A stretch of 54,086 bases of DNA from Bryobacterales bacterium (GTDB taxonomy: Bacteria > Acidobacteriota > Terriglobia > Bryobacterales > Bryobacteraceae), in contig PMUP01000064.1 of NCBI GenBank assembly GCA_003166865.1, positions 102,480-156,565 of the forward strand, in the 5' to 3' direction. The translations under genes were made by a program, and so were the position numbers. This document shows positions 50,404-54,086 of the stretch, one piece after another; position 1 is the stretch's first letter, and every line of letters starts with the position of its first letter. The notes under the pieces are model-generated. The model was not told the origin of the DNA. It ran no database searches and saw only the letters and a list, made by a program, of their open reading frames with translations.

Positions 50404-52293
50404 ATGAAAAAGATGAGCGTTATCGTTGTTCTATCCGCCGCCTTGTGGATGAGTGCCGCGGCGTACGGTCAGGGTTTGGGATTTGGAGCACCCATCTCTT
50501 CAAATTCGGGTATCGACATATCGGGGAGCTGGTCGTACGGTGGCGATCAAGACGCCGATTACGGCACTGCGGCCGGCTCGGTGGCGGACTACGGCGGCAT
50601 CCCGCTCAATGAAGCGGGGCGCTTATACGCGCTGGCCTGGGATGCCTCGCGCATGACTGTGCGGCAGCAGCAATGCGCCGGATACGGAATACCGTACGCG
50701 TATTACTCTCCCGGAAATTTCCGGTTTTGGGAGGAACGCGATCCATACACTCAACAGCCGATCGCGATCCATATGTGGTTCCAGACCTCGGAAGTGCGAA
50801 GAACCATCTGGATGGATGGACGCCTGCACCCGCCTGCCTACGCAGCGCACACTTTTGCCGGATTCTCGACGGGACAGTGGGAAAAGAATGTGCTGACGAT
50901 CACCACGACGCATCTCAAGCGGGCTTGGCTGCGCGGAAACGGTACCCCCACAAGTGATGAAGCCACCGTCGTCGAGAAACTTGTCCGCCATGGGGATCGT
51001 TTGACGGTGTTCACCGTGACGAAAGACCCGGTCTTCCTGGACGAGCCTTACAGCAAGACCATGATCAATCTCCGCAACATCAAGGATCCAACGGCCTGGC
51101 TGTACGCATGCGAGGACGGCGAGGAAATCGTGGGCAGAGCGGAAGGAAAAACACCGAACCTTCTATTTGGGAAGAATCCGTATCTGCGGGAGTACGCGGA
51201 CAAGAACGGCGTCCCGCTGCTAGCGACGCTTGGCGGCGGGCAGACTACCCATCCGGAGTTTGCGGCGAAGCTCAAGAATGCGGCAGCCGCCGAAGCGGAA
51301 GCGATGACCGAAATCGTGCCATCGCACGGCCCGCAGCAGGCCAGCCGCGCCGTGAACCCGGATCCTAATGACGGGGAGATCCACGTTTTGAAAGTGCAGG
51401 GGAACGTCTATATGCTGGTCGGCGACGGTGGCAATATCGCGGTCCAGGTAGGCGATCAAGGCGCTTTGCTGGTCGATAGCGGCGCGGGCAAACTGTCCGA
51501 CAAGGTAGTGGCCGCCGTGAGCAAACTCAGCCACAACCCGATTCAATTCGTCGTGAACACAAGTTTGCGCCCGGACCACACCGGCGGAAATGCCAAGCTC
51601 GGGGCGGCCGGCGAAGATCCCAGCCTGCCGGGCTCCTTCTTCGGCGGCCAGGCGCCCACGGGAGCCACAGGCTTCTTTCAAGATCCTGCTCATCACGCGA
51701 CGCTGATCGCGCAGAACAACGTCCTGATCCGGATGGAGGCAGCCAAACTCCCGAACGAGATGATCCCCGCCGATACTTATCTAGAAAAACGGCGGCGAAA
51801 GTATCACAACGGTGAACTGGTTGAGATTTTCTATCAGCCGAATGCCATCACAGATGGCGACAGCATCGTGCAGTTTCGGCGGTCGGATGTGATCGCCACC
51901 GGTGACACTTACGATACGACGCGATATCCGGTCATCGATCTGAAGAGCGGCGGTACGGTTCAAGGCGAGATCGACGCGCTCAACGACGTTCTTGAAAAGA
52001 CCGGCTATGAGCACGACGAGGACGGCGGGACCATGATCATTCCGGGGCGCGGGCGTCTATCCGACGAGTACGACGTTGCCGAATACAGGGATATGATCAG
52101 CATCATTCGCGACCGCGTGCAAGCCATGCTTGACTCAGGCGCTACGCTGGACCAAGTGAAGGCCGCCAGGCCAACCGCGGATTATGACACCCGCTATGGA
52201 GCGATCTCTGGCCCCTGGACCACGGACATGTTTGTCGAAGCGGTGTATACCAGCCTGAAGCAGAACGCGCCGTCGCAGGTTCGGCGAAAGTAA
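50404..52293 (+). CDS. WDGD-family protein fused to a degenerate MBL domain (member 5)
   Basis: The 629-residue protein has AAGGAG upstream and a signal peptide (MSVIVVLSAALWMSAAAYGQ). The N-terminal family part has AIHMWFQTSEVRRTIWMDGRLHPP, GFSTGQWEKNVLTITTTHLKRAWLRGNG and VTKDPVFL. The MBL part has GNVYMLVGDGGNIAVQVGDQGALLVDSGAGKLSDKVVAAV, and then FVVNTSLRPDHTGGN in which HxHxDH has become SxRxDH (387-392). The later GHG is GRG (IIPGRGRLSD). A 20-residue insertion (FGGQAPTGATGFFQDP) is absent from the twin at 37208. The final about 50 residues are almost identical in both (TADYDTRYGA, GPWTTDMFVEAVYTSLKQ). Confidence 0.88.
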   Translation: MKKMSVIVVLSAALWMSAAAYGQGLGFGAPISSNSGIDISGSWSYGGDQDADYGTAAGSVADYGGIPLNEAGRLYALAWDASRMTVRQQQCAGYGIPYAYYSPGNFRFWEERDPYTQQPIAIHMWFQTSEVRRTIWMDGRLHPPAYAAHTFAGFSTGQWEKNVLTITTTHLKRAWLRGNGTPTSDEATVVEKLVRHGDRLTVFTVTKDPVFLDEPYSKTMINLRNIKDPTAWLYACEDGEEIVGRAEGKTPNLLFGKNPYLREYADKNGVPLLATLGGGQTTHPEFAAKLKNAAAAEAEAMTEIVPSHGPQQASRAVNPDPNDGEIHVLKVQGNVYMLVGDGGNIAVQVGDQGALLVDSGAGKLSDKVVAAVSKLSHNPIQFVVNTSLRPDHTGGNAKLGAAGEDPSLPGSFFGGQAPTGATGFFQDPAHHATLIAQNNVLIRMEAAKLPNEMIPADTYLEKRRRKYHNGELVEIFYQPNAITDGDSIVQFRRSDVIATGDTYDTTRYPVIDLKSGGTVQGEIDALNDVLEKTGYEHDEDGGTMIIPGRGRLSDEYDVAEYRDMISIIRDRVQAMLDSGATLDQVKAARPTADYDTRYGAISGPWTTDMFVEAVYTSLKQNAPSQVRRK

Positions 52294-52313
52294 GACCTTG
52301 GCGGCGGAGCGGT

Positions 52314-53366
52314 TCACACTTTGAATCGCGGGAACAACCGTTCGGCATTCCCGCGTTCAATGGCTCGCATCTGGCCGGGCGAAAGTCCCGAGGCGGGAAG
52401 CTCGTTTACGGTTGACTCGATCGGCTCCGGAGAGAAATCGGTACCGAACAGAATGTTTGATTCCGGAGCGAACTTGAGCAAAGCCGCAAGCGGCATGGCA
52501 TAAGAGGCGTGAGCGATGTCGAAATAGAATTTCTTGAGTTCAGCCCAAACTCCGTTGGGAACGTACTCGGCGTGCTTCGCATCCGTGGGGTAGCGATCCT
52601 TGATACGCCCAGCCAGGACCGGCATGGTTCCACCGGAATGCGGGATGATGATGCGCAGGTCAGGATACTTGTGCAGCACACCGTTCGCGAGAATGCTGGT
52701 ACAAGCACGCGTGATATCGAAGTCGAATTCGTTCATCGCAGTTGGCACGCTGTCATTAAGATTGCGGCAGCACTGCGGCGCTAGGGGGTGCATGTAGACG
52801 ATTGCTTTTCGGCGATTGAGCTCTTGCCACATTGGATCGTAGTAGGGGTCGCCCGGCCAGCGATTGTGATTGTCGTTGGTGTAGATGCCGATTCCATCCG
52901 CCTTGAGCTGATCGAGCCCGTATTCGATCTCTTTCATGACGCCGTCGATATCGGGAAGCGGCACGCTAGCGAAAAGGCCGAAGCGCTTGGGATGATCCGA
53001 CATGAGCTTGGCTCCGTAGTCATTCCCGATCCGCACTGCAGCGGCACCCTTCTCGGTTCCGTCGTATAGAATGTCCCCCATCTGGGTCATCGACAGAATC
53101 GCAACGGCGATATCAAACTTTTCCATCTGCTCGAGCGATTGTTCCGGCGTCCACGGGCCCAAGCCTCCTCGACCTCTGGTTGGAGGACCGCTAAGCAGAG
53201 CCGGCGGCATGTGGTGATGATGGACGTCAATGCGTCCCCCCTTGGCGGTTGACTTGGTGACAAACTGGCCTAATGCGTCGGGCTCAGGAATGGCTGCCAC
53301 TACTCCTGCCATCGTGAGACTCTTGAGCAGCTTGCGGCGCGAAATAGGTGTGCCGTCAAAATTCAT
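52314..53366 (-). CDS. Tat-exported amidohydrolase (ACMSD-like amidohydrolase 2 family)
   Basis: The 350-residue protein has AGGG upstream and a twin-arginine leader (ISRRKLLKSLTMAGVVAAIP). The TIM-barrel metal motifs are RIDVHHHHMPP (HxH on strand 1), IVYMHPLAP (His on strand 5), RIIIPHSGGTMPVLAGRIKDRY (second His) and NILFGTDFSPEP (catalytic Asp on strand 8), all as in ACMSD/gamma-resorcylate decarboxylase-type amidohydrolases. It may decarboxylate or hydrolyse an aromatic acid outside the cytoplasm. It is on the same strand as, and 30 bp after, the M24 peptidase-like gene, probably an operon, and convergent with the WDGD-MBL gene. Confidence 0.92.
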   Translation of the reverse strand: MNFDGTPISRRKLLKSLTMAGVVAAIPEPDALGQFVTKSTAKGGRIDVHHHHMPPALLSGPPTRGRGGLGPWTPEQSLEQMEKFDIAVAILSMTQMGDILYDGTEKGAAAVRIGNDYGAKLMSDHPKRFGLFASVPLPDIDGVMKEIEYGLDQLKADGIGIYTNDNHNRWPGDPYYDPMWQELNRRKAIVYMHPLAPQCCRNLNDSVPTAMNEFDFDITRACTSILANGVLHKYPDLRIIIPHSGGTMPVLAGRIKDRYPTDAKHAEYVPNGVWAELKKFYFDIAHASYAMPLAALLKFAPESNILFGTDFSPEPIESTVNELPASGLSPGQMRAIERGNAERLFPRFKV

Positions 53367-53396
53367 TGGGACCCTATAGGATCATCGGTAACTTGC

Positions 53397-54086
53397 TTAC
53401 GTGCCAGGCCGCTTGCCGTAATCGGAATAACCCGGCATCGGATCCACTACCGTGATTTGTTCCACCGGAAAATTTGAAACAATCTCCACGCTGTCTTTGT
53501 GGACGATCAGCATCTCCTCAATACGGACGCCCCACTGAAACGGTTTCCCGTGCTGCGTCTCCAGCGCGAATACCATCCCTTCCTTGATCTCGATCGGGTG
53601 ATCCAGCGACCAGATGCGCGAGATTACCGGCTGATCGTATTGCGCCAGTCCAAGACCGTGGCCCCACAGATTCGCCGCCGCCTGATCTTCCTCCTCGTAG
53701 CCCCAAGCTTCCTTGGCCGAGGGCCACTTGGATGCGATATCCCGTGTGGTGGCGCCCACCTTCACGGCCTTGATCGAGTCATACAGCCACTTCAGCGCGA
53801 TCGCGTAATAGTCCTTCTGTTCCTGATTCGGCTCGCGGCCCACCATGTACGTCCGGTAGTAACACGATTTGTAGCCGTTCCAGGTTAGCGCGGCCAGATC
53901 CATGAACACCATGTCGCCCGGCTTGATGATGCGATCCGAGAAGTTGCGCCAGTTGGGCCAGGTATTCAGGCCGGATGAGACGATCACGTCCTCCACGTCC
54001 TCCATGCCTGGAATGTTGTATAGGAATTGCATGATATGCGCCGTGAGCTGGTTCTCGGTCAGACCCGGCTTCAGGAATTTCATGAA
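53397..54086 (-). CDS. M24 family metallopeptidase (aminopeptidase P/creatinase-like), C-terminal part
   Basis: The frame is open at the right edge, so the N-terminus lies outside the window. The visible part is the pita-bread catalytic domain: LTENQLTAHIMQFLYN, DVIVSSGLNTWPNWRNFSDRIIKPGDMVFMDLAALTWNGYKSCYYRTYMVG (first metal Asp), LWGHGLGLAQYDQPV (His), IKEGMVFALETQHG (Glu) and GVRIEEMLIV (Glu). In YKSCYYRTY the second metal-ligand Asp of the usual DxxRT motif seems replaced by Tyr (CYYRT), which may alter metal binding. It is probably cotranscribed with the amidohydrolase. Confidence 0.88.
   Translation of the reverse strand, partial: FMKFLKPGLTENQLTAHIMQFLYNIPGMEDVEDVIVSSGLNTWPNWRNFSDRIIKPGDMVFMDLAALTWNGYKSCYYRTYMVGREPNQEQKDYYAIALKWLYDSIKAVKVGATTRDIASKWPSAKEAWGYEEEDQAAANLWGHGLGLAQYDQPVISRIWSLDHPIEIKEGMVFALETQHGKPFQWGVRIEEMLIVHKDSVEIVSNFPVEQITVVDPMPGYSDYGKRPGT

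Overview
The window looks like a chromosomal segment of a soil-type Acidobacteriota, most like the Bryobacterales/Solibacter group. The reasons are lineage markers: a TIGR03435-family protein, two very large Oar-like TonB-dependent receptors with an N-terminal carboxypeptidase-regulatory domain, CadC-like and 'YVVE..L.GR'-type membrane regulators, a BatA/VWA membrane protein, DUF6152, and many exported proteins of unknown function. Base composition is GC-rich. No phage structural genes, CRISPR array or rRNA were seen; there is one tRNA, tRNA-Pro(CGG).

Layout. 1-9.6 kb: the 3' end of a glutamine-amidotransferase-like membrane protein; a vapB antitoxin with a 36-codon vapC stub leading into an Mrr-type restriction enzyme; two exported proteins of the WDGD family (my label, see below); a CadC-like regulator; DoxX and YceI; a BatA/VWA protein; a TIGR03435 protein; and a DUF433 antitoxin with a decayed DUF5615 toxin. 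9.9-12.8 kb: an ECF sigma/anti-sigma operon with two exported proteins, then tRNA-Pro. 12.8-15.5 kb: relic of a tRNA-integrated element, with a truncated tyrosine integrase and a primase/helicase broken by several frameshifts and stops. 15.6-20.3 kb: DoxX, a GMC oxidoreductase with its small subunit, a patatin and a DinB protein. 20.5-32.1 kb: an amino-sugar (chitin/GlcNAc type) locus with a TonB receptor, GH20 hexosaminidase, Na+/solute symporter, SIS-domain isomerase and PIG-L deacetylase. A regulator and an aldose epimerase are divergent to it. The receptor and the operon share near-identical promoter/operator sequences.

32.6-54.1 kb: a periplasm-directed region with five more WDGD-family proteins, DUF6152, two small membrane proteins, a diheme reaction-centre-type cytochrome, metallo-beta-lactamase (MBL) fold proteins, a tandem DoxX, a cytochrome/copper-monooxygenase-like protein, a second TonB receptor, a small cytochrome c, a tandem dienelactone hydrolase, a Tat-type amidohydrolase and an M24 peptidase-like protein.

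The strongest unexplained signals are three. (1) Seven divergent paralogues of one exported family lie in 54 kb, and two of them are fused to MBL domains that have lost zinc ligands. (2) A 19-bp box (ATCGTAAA...ATGTTAA, with direct repeats 10 bp apart) lies in three intergenic regions that flank these operons, with a weaker copy before a TonB receptor. (3) The duplicated operator ties a TonB receptor to a GlcNAc operon. Together, (1) and (2) suggest a co-regulated exported system of unknown substrate. All function calls are from reading the sequence; no database search was run.
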